Shown: one piece after another, positions 12,861 to 22,489 of the stretch
How positions within the stretch are numbered: the stretch's first letter is position 1
Layout of the letters: every line of letters begins with the position of its first letter
DNA from: Halomonas gemina
Lineage (GTDB): Bacteria > Pseudomonadota > Gammaproteobacteria > Pseudomonadales > Halomonadaceae
Assembly (NCBI RefSeq): GCF_023554995.1
Contig: NZ_JAMJPK010000004.1
Span: 124,001-188,000 of the forward strand
Reading direction: 5' to 3'
Length of the DNA stretch: 64,000 nucleotides
The notes under the pieces: generated by a model
Told to the model about the DNA's origin: nothing
What the model saw: the letters and a program-made list of their open reading frames with translations, nothing else
The model's database searches: none
Program-made: the position numbers and the translations under genes

Positions 12861-14801
12861 TCAGTCCGCGGGGCGGCCCACCAGCGAGCGGGTCTCCTCG
12901 CGGGCCTCGGTCAGCGCCACGCGAATCACGTCGCCGAGCTTGAAGCGCTCCTCGCCGTCGATCTGGATGCGGCCCTCCTTGTCATCGATCGCCACCTTGG
13001 TGCGGTCGCTGTGCATCAGCGGTGCGGGGATGAAGGCGGTCGCGCCGTTGGCGGTCAGGCGCACCCGCATGCCGCCGCGGTTGACGTTGACGATCTCGGC
13101 CTCGAAGGTCTCCTGGGCCTCGGCGGCCGGGGTCAGGTAGCGCACGTAGAGCCAGTCCTTGACGTCGCGTTCGGCCATGCGGTTCAGCCGGCGGCGCTCG
13201 GTGAGCTGCTCGGTGAGCTGCTGGCTGGCCTCGGCCGGGGCCTGCTCACCCTTGAGGACCCGCTTGATCAGGCGATGGTTGACCATGTCGCCGTACTTGC
13301 GGATCGGCGAGGTCCAGGTGGCATAGGCGGCCAGCCCCAGGCCGAAGTGTGGCCCGGGCTGGGCGGACATGCTGGTGAAGCCCTGGAAGCGGCGCAGGCG
13401 GGCATCCAGCCATGCGTCGTCGCGGCCCTCGAGCTCGCGCTTGAGCTCGGTGTAGCGGGGCAGCTCGGTGAGCTGCTCCTGCTCCACCTGGATGTCCTGG
13501 CTGGCCAGGAACTCCTGGGCGGCTTCTGCCTTTTCCGGCTCGAAGGCGCGGTGGACGTTGAAGATGCCGTGGCCGACATGCTCGGCGAGCAGGTGCGCGC
13601 AGCAGGCGTTGGCGGCGATCATCGACTCCTCGATCATGCGGTTGGCGATGCGCCGATGCTCGGTGCGGATGTCCAGCACGTTGCCGGCATCGTCCAGGTC
13701 GAAGACGAAGTCGGGCCGGTCCTTGAACACCAGGGCGTGGGCCGCCCGCCAGGCGCTGCGCGCTTCGGTCATGGCCGCCAGGGCCTTGAGCTGATCGCCG
13801 ATCGCATCAACCGGCGCCCAGTCGCCCTGGCCCTCGAGCCAGTCGGAGACCCGGTCGTAGGCGAGCTTGGCGTGGGAGCGCGCGGTAGCGGCGAAGAAGC
13901 GGTAGTCGCCGAGGCTGCCGTCGGCGCCGACCTCCAGGGTGCAGGCCAGCACCGGGCGATCCTTGTCCACCCACAGCGAGCAGAGGTCATCGGCCAGCTG
14001 CTCGGGCAGCATGGTAACGTTCTGGCCCGGCAGGTAGACGGTGAAGGCACGGGTACGGGCCTCCAGGTCGGCGGCATGCCCCTCCTCCACGTAGGCGGTG
14101 GGGTCGGCGATGGCCACGGTCAGCGACCAGCCGCCATCCTCGCGGGAGCGGATGCGCAGGGCGTCATCCATGTCGCGGGTCTTCTCGCCGTCGATGGTGA
14201 AGAAGGGCTCGGCGGTCAGATCCTCGCGCGCGAGGCCCTCGTCGCGCAGCGGCCAGTCGTCGCCGGCGTCCGGGCACTCCTGCTCCAGGGCATGGCGGGC
14301 CAGGGTCACGCGCCACGGCACGGCCGGGTCGTCGGTCTTGGCCACCAGCTCGTCGATCTGGGTAAAGAAGGCGCGGTCGTCGGGCTTGAGCGGGTGGCGC
14401 ACCAGGCGGGCCACCACCCAGTCGCCGTCGGCGATGCTGGCCTCGTCGAGGCTGCGCTTGATGCGGGCCTTGAGGGCGGTCTTGATCGAGGGGTGATCGG
14501 GAACCACCGCCAGGCGTCCGTCGCGCTTCTGTACCCGCGCGATGAAGCGTTGCATGCCGGTCTCGATCAGGGTATCGGGCTCGACCGATTTCTTTTCACC
14601 CTCCTCGTGGAGGATGGCCTCGACGCGGTCACCATGGAGCACCAGCTTCATGGCGGGGGGCGGCACGAAGTAGGAGTTGCCGTCGTCGGTCTCGAGGAAG
14701 CCGAAGCCCCTGTCGGTGGCCTTGATCACGCCCTCGACGCGAGGGGTGTTGGAGCGGATCTGTTGCTTGAGCTGGGCAAGCGCCGAGTTGTTCTGCAGCA
14801 T
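12861..14801 (-). CDS. rnb: Exoribonuclease II
   Basis: This processive 3'-to-5' exoribonuclease degrades single-stranded RNA in the cytoplasm. The 646 residues are close to E. coli RNase II (644). Order is a cold-shock domain (GVIKATDRGFGFLE), a second OB region, the RNB catalytic domain with the acidic motif TRDMDDALRI, and a C-terminal S1 domain (FEAEIVNVNRGGMRVRL). The start at 14801 matches the family start MLQNNSALAQLK; a longer reading frame to 14879 adds residues not typical of the family. It is transcribed alone, divergently from the HAD gene. Confidence 0.93.
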   Translation of the reverse strand: MLQNNSALAQLKQQIRSNTPRVEGVIKATDRGFGFLETDDGNSYFVPPPAMKLVLHGDRVEAILHEEGEKKSVEPDTLIETGMQRFIARVQKRDGRLAVVPDHPSIKTALKARIKRSLDEASIADGDWVVARLVRHPLKPDDRAFFTQIDELVAKTDDPAVPWRVTLARHALEQECPDAGDDWPLRDEGLAREDLTAEPFFTIDGEKTRDMDDALRIRSREDGGWSLTVAIADPTAYVEEGHAADLEARTRAFTVYLPGQNVTMLPEQLADDLCSLWVDKDRPVLACTLEVGADGSLGDYRFFAATARSHAKLAYDRVSDWLEGQGDWAPVDAIGDQLKALAAMTEARSAWRAAHALVFKDRPDFVFDLDDAGNVLDIRTEHRRIANRMIEESMIAANACCAHLLAEHVGHGIFNVHRAFEPEKAEAAQEFLASQDIQVEQEQLTELPRYTELKRELEGRDDAWLDARLRRFQGFTSMSAQPGPHFGLGLAAYATWTSPIRKYGDMVNHRLIKRVLKGEQAPAEASQQLTEQLTERRRLNRMAERDVKDWLYVRYLTPAAEAQETFEAEIVNVNRGGMRVRLTANGATAFIPAPLMHSDRTKVAIDDKEGRIQIDGEERFKLGDVIRVALTEAREETRSLVGRPAD

Positions 14802-15034
14802 GGTCACGATCGGTTGGCGAGTAGGGGGCTCACTATACGGATTCGCGACCCCGGCGCCAAACGGCGTGCTGGGCACCACGTGGAATCAAGCGCTTGCGAA
14901 GGCGCCCGGCGGGAGGCGAGGGTGGGACGCCCACCGGGCACTTCCCGCGGGCAGGGGCGGTCGGCGCGCGGCAGGGAAGACAGGCGGGGGTGCCTTCGGT
15001 AGCCTTGAAGGCTTCACGACACGCGGAAGCCCCC

Positions 15035-15838
15035 ATGACCCCACGACTGATCGTCTCCGACCTCGACGGCACCCTGCTCGGGGCCGACCATGACCTGCAC
15101 CCGACGACCGTCGACACCCTGCGCGCCCTGGCGGGACAGGGGCACCACCTGGCGTTTGCCTCGGGACGCCACTTCCGGGACATGCAGCGCTTCCGCGAGC
15201 GCCTGGGCGTGCCGGTGCACGTGATCAGCACCAATGGCGCCTATCTCCACGACCCCGAAGATCGCCTGGTCAGCGCCCGCCACCTGGAGGCCTCGCTGGC
15301 CCGGGAGCTGATCGACCTGCCGCGTCCCCCCGAGGTGCGCCTCAACCTCTACCACGAGCACGAGTGGCTGATCGATGCCGAGGCGCCTGGCCTGCTGGCG
15401 CTGCATGCCCACACCGGCTTCGGCTACCGGGTCGCCGGCCCTGGCGAGCTCGACGGCGAAGGGGTCGGCAAGGTGCTCTACATCGGCGACCCGGGTGAGG
15501 TCAGGCGCCTGGAGGCGAGGATCCGCGCCCGCCATGGCGAGCGGCTGCACCTGACCTGGTCGATGGCCACGTCGCTGGAGATCATGGCCGCGGGGGTGAA
15601 CAAGGGCACCGCGCTCGCCGCGCTGCTCGAGCGCCTGGGACTCGGCCCCGAGGCGTGCCTGGCCTTCGGCGACAACCTCAACGATACCGAGATGCTCGCC
15701 CTGGCCGGCGAGGCCCACGTCATGGCCAATGCCCATCCCGAACTGGCCGGCCGGGTGCCCGGAGCCGAGCGCATCGGCCATCACGATGAGCAGGCCGTGG
15801 CCGCGCGGCTGCGCGAGCGCTTCGGAGTGCCGGGATGA
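15035..15838 (+). CDS. Cof-type HAD-IIB sugar phosphatase
   Basis: A 267-residue haloacid dehalogenase superfamily phosphatase of subfamily IIB (Cof/YbiV type). It has the nucleophile motif DLDGTLLG at its N-terminus, motif II in FASGRH, the MEI-like LEIMAAGVNKG loop, and the acidic motif GDNLNDTEML. Family members hydrolyse sugar phosphates and related small phosphoesters. Its stop overlaps the response-regulator start by four bases (ATGA), so it is translated with the sugar-sensing genes downstream. That suggests a role in sugar-phosphate balance, but the substrate is unknown. Confidence 0.85.
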   Translation: MTPRLIVSDLDGTLLGADHDLHPTTVDTLRALAGQGHHLAFASGRHFRDMQRFRERLGVPVHVISTNGAYLHDPEDRLVSARHLEASLARELIDLPRPPEVRLNLYHEHEWLIDAEAPGLLALHAHTGFGYRVAGPGELDGEGVGKVLYIGDPGEVRRLEARIRARHGERLHLTWSMATSLEIMAAGVNKGTALAALLERLGLGPEACLAFGDNLNDTEMLALAGEAHVMANAHPELAGRVPGAERIGHHDEQAVAARLRERFGVPG

Positions 15839-16560
15839 CTGCCGCACCCGTGACCCTGATCGTGGTCGACGACGACCCCGAGATCCGTGAGCTGCTGGCC
15901 GACTACCTCGGCCGCCACGGCATGCGCGCCCTGCTGGCCGAGGATGCCGAGGCGCTGCGCCGGCTGCTGGAGGTCGAGACGCCGGACCTGCTGATCGTGG
16001 ACCTCATGATGCCCGGCGACGACGGTTTCACCCTCTGCCGGGACCTGCGTCGCGAGAGCGACGTGCCGATCATCATGCTGACCGCCAGCGCCGACGAGAC
16101 CGATCGCATCCTGGGTCTCGAGCTGGGCGCCGATGACTACCTGGGCAAGCCCTTCAATCCCCGCGAGCTGCTGGCGAGGATCAAGGCCGTGCTGCGTCGC
16201 GCCAGGGGCCATCAGGAGGCGACGAATCCGGCCCAGGCGCGGCTGGTGGCGTTCGGCAACTGGCGACTGGATCGCCTGACCCGCGAACTGGTCGACATCG
16301 AGGGGCAGCACCTTCCGCTCTCCGGCGCGGACTTCCAGCTGCTACAGGTGTTCCTCGCGCATCCCGAGCAGGTGCTGTCGCGCGACGCGCTCTTCGAGTT
16401 GACCCGCGGGCGACCGGCGCCGCCCCTGGACCGCTCCATCGACGTGCACGTGTGCCGCCTGCGACAGCGCCTCGGCGAGGATGCCCAGCACTCCCAGCTG
16501 ATTCGCACGGTGCGCGGGGCGGGCTATGTGCTCACCGCCCGGGTCGAGGCCCTGCCGTGA
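15835..16560 (+). CDS. gltR: OmpR-family response regulator, GltR-like
   Basis: The 241-residue regulator has a receiver domain with the acidic pocket VDDDPE and phosphoacceptor D56 (LIVDLMMPG), the conserved lysine in LGKPFNP, and a C-terminal winged helix of OmpR type (residues about 140-235). It overlaps both neighbours by four bases (ATGA with the HAD gene, GTGA with the kinase). In Pseudomonas the gltR/gtrS pair stands immediately before the glucose ABC transporter genes and controls them. The identical arrangement here is the main ground for the specific name; sequence alone shows only the OmpR class. Confidence 0.8.
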   Translation: MTAAPVTLIVVDDDPEIRELLADYLGRHGMRALLAEDAEALRRLLEVETPDLLIVDLMMPGDDGFTLCRDLRRESDVPIIMLTASADETDRILGLELGADDYLGKPFNPRELLARIKAVLRRARGHQEATNPAQARLVAFGNWRLDRLTRELVDIEGQHLPLSGADFQLLQVFLAHPEQVLSRDALFELTRGRPAPPLDRSIDVHVCRLRQRLGEDAQHSQLIRTVRGAGYVLTARVEALP

Positions 16561-18050
16561 CGGCAGACGGTCCGTGGAGACGGCTGCGCCGGCGGCTGGC
16601 GCGCGGCCTGCCGGGCACCCTGCGCGGACGCTTCGTGCTGGTCATGGTCGTCGGGGTGCTGGCCGCGCAGCTGGCCAGCTACGTGATCTGGACCTCCCAG
16701 GTGCGCGACAGCCGCCTGGCCCAGCTCGACGAGCTGTCGAGCAATGTCGCTTACAGCGTGGCGTCCACCATGCGCTTCTTCCGTTCGCTGCCGAGGGAGT
16801 ACCGGCATATCGTCCTGGACCAGCTGCGCGAGATGGGCGGTTCCCGCTTCTTCGTCAGCGTCAACGAGAAGCGCCTCGACGTGGCCGACATCGGCGAGGG
16901 ACCCGGGAAGGCCCTGGTGGTCGACACCTTCCAGCGCATCCTCACCGAGCAACTCGACATCGACGAGGTGCTGGTGGAGTTCTCCCGCCCTGAGGATCTG
17001 CGCGTCTTCAACAACGAGGTGCTGCTGGAGGACCTGCCCCCGCGCTGGGGGCAGCACAGCCTGCTGATGGAGCCCCTCTCGCCGCCGATCCTGGTCGTGC
17101 AGCTCGAGCTGGAGCCCGGGACCTGGCTCTACCTGGCCACCATCCTGCCGATCGCCGAGGTGTTCGAGGAGCGCAGCTGGCTCTCCGGGGAGCGCCTGCT
17201 GGCCGGGCTGATGGTGCTGCTGACCGTGCTGGGGCTCTCCCTGCTGGGCATCCGCAGCATGACGCGACCGCTGTCGCGGCTCTCGCGGGCCGCTCGCCAG
17301 CTGGGCGACGACCTCGACGCCCCGCCCCTGCGCGAGACCGGACCTCGCGAGGTGGTGGCGACGGCCGTGGCCTTCAACCGCATGCAGCGACGCATCCGCG
17401 AGCAGGTGGAGGAGCGCGAGCGGCTCTTCTCGGCGATCTCCCACGATCTCAAGACGCCGATCACCCGCATGCGCCTGCGCGCCGAGATGCTCGACGACCC
17501 GCTGCAGCGTGAGCGGTTCTGCGCTTCCCTCGATGAGCTGGATGCGCTGGTCAAGGGGGCGCTGGCCTCGGTCAAGGGGCTGGATCTCCAGGAGCAGGTC
17601 GTCATGGTCGAGCCCGTTGCCCTGCTGCACGACCTGGCGGCCGAGCTGCGGCTGCATGGTGGCGAGGTGGTCATCGAGGGGACAGCACTGCCCATCGCCG
17701 CCAAGCCGCTGGCCCTCAGGCGCTGCCTGGCCAACCTGCTGGAGAACGCCCTGTTCTACGGGCGTTTCGCCGAGGTGCGGCTCGCGGATGCCCGGGACCG
17801 GCTGGTCGTCACCATCCGCGACCACGGCCCCGGCATTCCCGAGGCGCAGCGCGAGCGGGTCTTCTCGCCCTTCGTGCGCCTGGAGCCCTCGCGCAGCCGG
17901 CATACCGGCGGCAGCGGCCTGGGGCTCGGGATCGCGCGACACATCGTGCGGGCCCATGGCGGCGACATCGCGCTCGCCGATGCGCCCGGCGGCGGGCTGC
18001 TGGTCACCCTGACCCTGCCTCGCCAGGCCAATGTTACCGACCTGCAATAG
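16557..18050 (+). CDS. gtrS: Sensor histidine kinase, GtrS-like
   Basis: A 497-residue inner-membrane kinase. TM1 is at about 24-45, a periplasmic sensor of about 165 residues follows, TM2 is at about 215-233, then HAMP, the H-box SAISHDLKTP (H296), N-box LLENALFYG, and glycine boxes DHGPGIPEAQ and GGSGLGLGIA. The GTG at 16557 overlaps the regulator stop and is preferred over an upstream in-frame ATG because that lies deep inside the regulator. GtrS of Pseudomonas senses sugar-acid derivatives of glucose; by position this kinase probably responds to a related signal and drives the ABC transporter genes. Confidence 0.83.
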   Translation: MTADGPWRRLRRRLARGLPGTLRGRFVLVMVVGVLAAQLASYVIWTSQVRDSRLAQLDELSSNVAYSVASTMRFFRSLPREYRHIVLDQLREMGGSRFFVSVNEKRLDVADIGEGPGKALVVDTFQRILTEQLDIDEVLVEFSRPEDLRVFNNEVLLEDLPPRWGQHSLLMEPLSPPILVVQLELEPGTWLYLATILPIAEVFEERSWLSGERLLAGLMVLLTVLGLSLLGIRSMTRPLSRLSRAARQLGDDLDAPPLRETGPREVVATAVAFNRMQRRIREQVEERERLFSAISHDLKTPITRMRLRAEMLDDPLQRERFCASLDELDALVKGALASVKGLDLQEQVVMVEPVALLHDLAAELRLHGGEVVIEGTALPIAAKPLALRRCLANLLENALFYGRFAEVRLADARDRLVVTIRDHGPGIPEAQRERVFSPFVRLEPSRSRHTGGSGLGLGIARHIVRAHGGDIALADAPGGGLLVTLTLPRQANVTDLQ

Positions 18051-18116
18051 AGGGCGAACACTTTGCAGGACTCGGTAACGCCTCATAGCGCGACGACTGG
18101 CGTAGCGTGTCGCTAT

Positions 18117-18130
18117 CCCGGTGCACCGGG
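18117..18130 (+). promoter_or_regulatory. 14-bp perfect palindrome before gtsA
   Basis: CCCGGTGCACCGGG (18117-18130) is a perfect palindrome 34 nt upstream of the gtsA start codon, in the only gap of the regulator-transporter cluster. It could be an operator for the adjacent response regulator or an mRNA hairpin; the sequence does not decide. Confidence 0.4.
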
Positions 18131-18164
18131 GGACCATAACAATACGACACGAGGAATCCACGTC

Positions 18165-19445
18165 ATGCACGCATCCAAGCGACTCCACGCGCCCCGCAAG
18201 ACCGCGCTCGCCCTGGCCACCGGCCTGGCGGCCTCCCTGACCCTCTCCAGCGTCCAGGCCGGCGACGTCGAGGTCCTGCACTGGTGGACCTCCGGCGGCG
18301 AGGCCCGGGCGGCCAACGTGCTCAAGGAGCTGATGGAGGCCGAGGGACACACCTGGGAGGACTTCGCGGTGGCCGGCGGTGGCGGCGAGACCGCCATGAC
18401 CGTGCTCAAGTCGCGTGCGATGTCCGGCAACCCGCCCTCCGCGGCCCAGATCAAGGGGCCGGAGATCCAGGAGTGGGGCGAGCTCGGCCTGCTGGGCGAT
18501 CTCGACGCCGTGGCCGAGGCCGAGCAGTGGGAGACGCTGCTGCCCGAGACCGTGGCCGAGGTCATGCGCCATGACGGCCAGTACGTGGCCGTGCCGGTGA
18601 ACGTCCACCGCGTCAACTGGCTGTGGGCCAACCCCGAGGTGCTCGACGATGCCGGGGTCGAGATGCCCGCCACCCTCGATGAGCTGTTCGCCGCGGCCGA
18701 GCCGCTGCGCGCGGCAGGCTATATCCCGCTGGCCCACGGCGGCCAGGCCTGGCAGGACGCCACCCTCTTCGAGGACATCGTGCTGGCCACCGGCGGCACG
18801 GACTTCTACCGGCGTGCCCTGGTCGACCTGGACCCCGAGGCCCTGGGGGGCGAGCAGATGATCGAGGCGCTCGCGACCTTCAAGCGCCTGCGCGAGCTGA
18901 TGGACGACGACATGTCCGGTCGCGACTGGAACATCGCCACCTCCATGGTCATCGAGGGCGATGCGGCCATGCAGCTGATGGGCGACTGGGCCAAGGGCGA
19001 GTTCACCGCCGCGGGCCTGACCGCCGGCGAGGACTACCTGTGCGCGCCGGCCCCCGGCACGCAGCAGGCCTTCACCTTCAATATCGACAGCCTGGCGATG
19101 TTCCGGGTCAGCGACGAGGGCGAGCGCGAGGCCCAGCAGGACCTGGCGCGGCTGGTGCTGGAGCCGACCTTCCAGGAGGCCTTCAACCTCGCCAAGGGCT
19201 CGATCCCGGCGCGCCCCGACCTGGACATGAGCGAGTTCGACCGCTGTGCCCAGCAGTCGCTGGCCGACTTCCAGCGCACCGCTGACGAGGGCGGCCTGGT
19301 GCCCAGCATGGCGCACGGCATGGCCGTGCGCGCCGCCGTCCAGGGCGCCATCTTCGATGTCGTCACCAACTACTTCAACGACAGTGACATGGAGGCCGAG
19401 GAGGCCGCCCGGCGCATGGTCAACACGGCCCAGGCCGCCCTCTAG
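18165..19445 (+). CDS. gtsA: Sugar ABC transporter substrate-binding protein (glucose type)
   Basis: Periplasmic binding protein of a carbohydrate ABC importer (family 1), 426 residues. A signal peptide is clear: basic start, a hydrophobic stretch ([13 protein letters not shown]), and cleavage after SVQA near residue 31. The mature start [20 protein letters not shown] and the [18 protein letters not shown] block closely resemble Pseudomonas glucose-binding GtsA. Start 18165 has GAGGAA 8 nt upstream. It is followed by two permeases and an ATPase. Glucose or another aldose is the likely ligand; this is inferred from family and synteny. Confidence 0.88.
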   Translation: MHASKRLHAPRKTALALATGLAASLTLSSVQAGDVEVLHWWTSGGEARAANVLKELMEAEGHTWEDFAVAGGGGETAMTVLKSRAMSGNPPSAAQIKGPEIQEWGELGLLGDLDAVAEAEQWETLLPETVAEVMRHDGQYVAVPVNVHRVNWLWANPEVLDDAGVEMPATLDELFAAAEPLRAAGYIPLAHGGQAWQDATLFEDIVLATGGTDFYRRALVDLDPEALGGEQMIEALATFKRLRELMDDDMSGRDWNIATSMVIEGDAAMQLMGDWAKGEFTAAGLTAGEDYLCAPAPGTQQAFTFNIDSLAMFRVSDEGEREAQQDLARLVLEPTFQEAFNLAKGSIPARPDLDMSEFDRCAQQSLADFQRTADEGGLVPSMAHGMAVRAAVQGAIFDVVTNYFNDSDMEAEEAARRMVNTAQAAL

Positions 19446-19509
19446 CACCCGTCGCAGGCCCGGGGCGCCGCCGCGGCGGCGCCCGTGTTCATCCACGAGG
19501 ACGCCTCCC

Positions 19510-20439
19510 ATGACACTCTCGACCTCCCTCCGACAGGACGGGCAGGCGGCGCGCCGACGCTCGTCGTCCGGCCGCCTCCAGGACCGGCTGCCACGCCTGG
19601 TGCTGGCCCCCTCCGTCGCCATCTCGCTGTTCTTCGTCTACGGCTTCATGCTATGGACCTTCATCCTCTCCCTGACCAGCTCGCGCATGCTGCCGAGCTA
19701 CGACTTCATCGGCTTCGCCCAGTACGGCCGGCTGATGGAGAACGAGCGCTGGTGGGTCGCCTCGACCAATCTGGTGATCTTCGGTGGCCTCTTCGTGGTG
19801 ATCTGCCTGGTGCTGGGCGCCTTCCTGGCCATCCTGCTCGACCAGCGCATCCGCCGGGAGGGTACCCTGCGCACGATCTACCTCTACCCCATGGCGCTCT
19901 CCTTCATCGTCACCGGGGTGGTCTGGAAGTGGCTGCTCAACCCCGGGCTCGGTCTCCAGGCGATGGTGCGCAGCTGGGGCTTCGAGTCGTTCACCTTCGA
20001 CTGGCTCATCGACCCCGACATGGCGGTCTACACCCTGGTGATCGCCGCCGTGTGGCAGGCCTCGGGGTTCGTCATGGCGCTGTTCCTGGCGGGACTGCGC
20101 GGCATCGACGACAGCATCATCAAGGCGGCCCAGCTCGACGGCGGCAGCCTGCCGCGCATCTACTGGCGGGTGGTGATCCCCTGCCTGCGGCCGGTGATGT
20201 TCAGTGCGGTGATGATCCTCGCCCACATCGCCATCAAGAGCTTCGACCTGGTGGTGGCCCTGACCGGCGGCGGCCCCGGCTATGCCTCCGACCTGCCGGC
20301 CACCTTCATGTATACCCACGCCTTCACCCGGGCACAGGTCGGCCTGGGCTCGGCGAGCGCCATGCTGATGCTGGGCGGCGTGCTGGCGATCCTGATTCCC
20401 TACCTCTACTCGGAGCTGAGGAGCCGCAAGCATGGATAA
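19510..20439 (+). CDS. gtsB: Sugar ABC transporter permease 1
   Basis: A 309-residue inner-membrane permease of the MalF type with about six transmembrane helices and the EAA loop AAQLDGGSLPRIYWRVVIP that docks to the ATPase. The start at 19510 is supported by GAGGA (19497-19501). Longer reading frames into gtsA are not coding in this phase. It overlaps the next permease by eight bases, showing coupled translation. Confidence 0.88.
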   Translation: MTLSTSLRQDGQAARRRSSSGRLQDRLPRLVLAPSVAISLFFVYGFMLWTFILSLTSSRMLPSYDFIGFAQYGRLMENERWWVASTNLVIFGGLFVVICLVLGAFLAILLDQRIRREGTLRTIYLYPMALSFIVTGVVWKWLLNPGLGLQAMVRSWGFESFTFDWLIDPDMAVYTLVIAAVWQASGFVMALFLAGLRGIDDSIIKAAQLDGGSLPRIYWRVVIPCLRPVMFSAVMILAHIAIKSFDLVVALTGGGPGYASDLPATFMYTHAFTRAQVGLGSASAMLMLGGVLAILIPYLYSELRSRKHG

Positions 20440-21310
20440 CGTGATTCGACGCCGCACCCCCGGTGCCCGGATGGCGCGCCTGGCGCTCCATGCCATGCTG
20501 CTGCTGGCCGCACTCTTCTACCTCCTGCCGCTGGCGGTGATGCTGATCACATCAATCAAGCCCCTCGACGAGATCAGCGCCGGCAGCCTGCTGGCACTGC
20601 CGCAGGCGCCGACCCTGGCCCCCTGGGCCAAGGCCTGGGGCGAGGCCTGCACCGGGATGCGCTGCGAGGGCGTGGGCGGCTACTTCTGGAACTCCTTCGC
20701 CATCGTCATCCCGGCGGTGGTGATCTCCACCGTGGTCGGCGCGCTCAACGGCTATGCCCTGACCAAGTGGCGCTTCAGGGGTTCGGAGCTGCTCTTCGCG
20801 CTGATGTTGTTCGGCTGCTTCATCCCCTTCCAGGTGGTGCTGCTGCCCATGGCCCAGACGCTGGGCTGGCTGGGGCTCTCGAGCTCCCGGGCGGGGCTGA
20901 TCCTGGTCCATGTGATCTTCGGCATCGCCTTCACCACCCTGTTCTTCCGCAACTTCTATGTCGCGGTCCCCACCGAGCTGGTGTCGGCGGCCAAGCTGGA
21001 TGGCGCGGGTTTCTTCCGCATCTTCTGGCGCATTCTGCTGCCCGTCTCGGCGCCGATCATCGTGGTCTCGGTGATCTGGCAGTTCACCCAGATCTGGAAC
21101 GACTTCCTGTTCGGGGTGGCCTTCTCGGCCCATGACACCCAGCCGGTGACGGTGGCCCTGAACAACCTGGTCAACACCTCGACGGGGGTGCGCGAATACA
21201 ACGTCGACATGGCCGCCGCCATGATCGCGGCGCTGCCGACCCTGGTGGTCTACGTGCTGGCCGGCAAGTACTTCGTGCGCGGGCTCACCGCGGGCTCCGT
21301 CAAGGGCTGA
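20432..21310 (+). CDS. gtsC: Sugar ABC transporter permease 2
   Basis: The 292-residue MalG-type partner permease has about six transmembrane helices and the EAA motif AAKLDGAGFFRIFWRILLP. It pairs with the preceding permease to form the translocation path in the inner membrane. It begins inside the last codons of gtsB. A loop with two cysteines (EACTGMRCEG, about residues 71-80) lies in the first periplasmic segment, as in some glucose-type permeases. Confidence 0.88.
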   Translation: MDNVIRRRTPGARMARLALHAMLLLAALFYLLPLAVMLITSIKPLDEISAGSLLALPQAPTLAPWAKAWGEACTGMRCEGVGGYFWNSFAIVIPAVVISTVVGALNGYALTKWRFRGSELLFALMLFGCFIPFQVVLLPMAQTLGWLGLSSSRAGLILVHVIFGIAFTTLFFRNFYVAVPTELVSAAKLDGAGFFRIFWRILLPVSAPIIVVSVIWQFTQIWNDFLFGVAFSAHDTQPVTVALNNLVNTSTGVREYNVDMAAAMIAALPTLVVYVLAGKYFVRGLTAGSVKG

Positions 21311-21351
21311 GCCCGCGCCCCATGAACAATGAACAACCAAGGTAATCCGCC

Positions 21352-22473
21352 ATGTCAGCTCTCGAGATCCACGAGGTCCGCAAGGACTTCGGCAACGAAC
21401 GCGTCCTCAAGGACGTCAGCCTGGCCATCGAGTCCGGCGAGTTCCTGATCCTGGTCGGCCCCTCGGGGTGCGGCAAGTCGACCCTGATGAATGCCATCGC
21501 CGGCCTGGAGCCGGTCACCGATGGCCAGATCCGCATCGCCGACCGCGACGTCACCTGGCTCACCCCGGCGGAGCGCGACATCGCCATGGTCTTCCAGTCC
21601 TATGCGCTCTACCCGAGCATGACGGTGCGCGGCAACATCAGCTTCGGCCTGGAGATGCGCAAGGTGCCCAGGGCCGAGCGCGAGGCGGCGGTCGAGCGGG
21701 TGGCCGACCTGCTGCAGATCACCTCCCTGCTCGATCGCAAGCCCTCCCAGCTCTCCGGGGGGCAGCGTCAGCGGGTGGCCATGGGCCGGGCCCTGGCCCG
21801 GGAACCCGCGGTCTACCTGTTCGACGAGCCCCTCTCCAACCTGGATGCCAAGCTGCGCGTGGACATGCGCACCGAGATCAAGAAGCTCCACCAGCGCCTC
21901 GGTACCACCATCGTCTACGTCACCCACGACCAGATCGAGGCCATGACCCTGGCCGATCGCATCGCCGTGATGCGCGATGGCCATATCCTGCAGCTGGGCA
22001 CGCCGGACGAGGTCTACAACGACCCGGTCGACATCTTCGTCGCCGGCTTCATGGGCTCACCTTCGATGAACTTCATCACCACGACCCTGGAGGGGCGGGC
22101 CGGCGACTATCGGCTGCGGGTCGCCACCGAGGGCGAGGAGGCCCTGGTGCTGCCCTGGCCGGCATCGCGGGAGACGCCGGCCCTGGCCGGGCGAGTCGGC
22201 CAGCCGGTGATCCTGGGGCTGCGGCCGGAGCACTTCAGCGAAGAGGACCGGCGCCTGACCGCGCAGGCCGAGGGCACCCTGCTGGAGGCGCGGGTCAGCG
22301 TGGTCGAGCCCACCGGGGCTGACATCCTGCTGCGCCTTCCCCTGGGGGAGGGCGAGGTCACCGCCCGGGTGGGCCCCAAGTGCCGGGTGGCGCCGGGGGA
22401 GCGGCTGTCACTGCGGGTCGACATGGGGCGTGCCGTGCTCTTCGACAGCGAGAGCCAGCGGCGACTCGCCTGA
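21352..22473 (+). CDS. gtsD: Sugar ABC transporter ATP-binding protein (UgpC/MalK type)
   Basis: A 373-residue ATPase that energises the gts importer from the cytoplasmic side. It shows Walker A GPSGCGKST, signature LSGGQRQRVAMGRALAREP, Walker B VYLFDEPLSNLD and the switch histidine in YVTHDQ. A C-terminal TOBE/OB regulatory domain (about 240-373) is typical of MalK/UgpC. It closes the transporter operon, ending 16 bp before the convergent usp gene. Such ATPases are sometimes shared among several sugar importers. Confidence 0.9.
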   Translation: MSALEIHEVRKDFGNERVLKDVSLAIESGEFLILVGPSGCGKSTLMNAIAGLEPVTDGQIRIADRDVTWLTPAERDIAMVFQSYALYPSMTVRGNISFGLEMRKVPRAEREAAVERVADLLQITSLLDRKPSQLSGGQRQRVAMGRALAREPAVYLFDEPLSNLDAKLRVDMRTEIKKLHQRLGTTIVYVTHDQIEAMTLADRIAVMRDGHILQLGTPDEVYNDPVDIFVAGFMGSPSMNFITTTLEGRAGDYRLRVATEGEEALVLPWPASRETPALAGRVGQPVILGLRPEHFSEEDRRLTAQAEGTLLEARVSVVEPTGADILLRLPLGEGEVTARVGPKCRVAPGERLSLRVDMGRAVLFDSESQRRLA

Positions 22474-22489
22474 GCCGTGCGGGGGCGGG

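Noticed and set aside
12124..13140. Plus-strand frame across the rnb 3' end and flippase remnant
   Set aside because: It crosses two opposite-strand units, is Arg/Ser/Gln-rich and shows no domain.
16524..19622. Very long minus-strand open frame (over 1000 codons) opposite the kinase and gtsA
   Set aside because: It is the antisense shadow of two clearly identified plus-strand genes; its product is low-complexity (Arg/Gly/His/Gln-rich) and matches no family. High GC suppresses stop codons in this frame.
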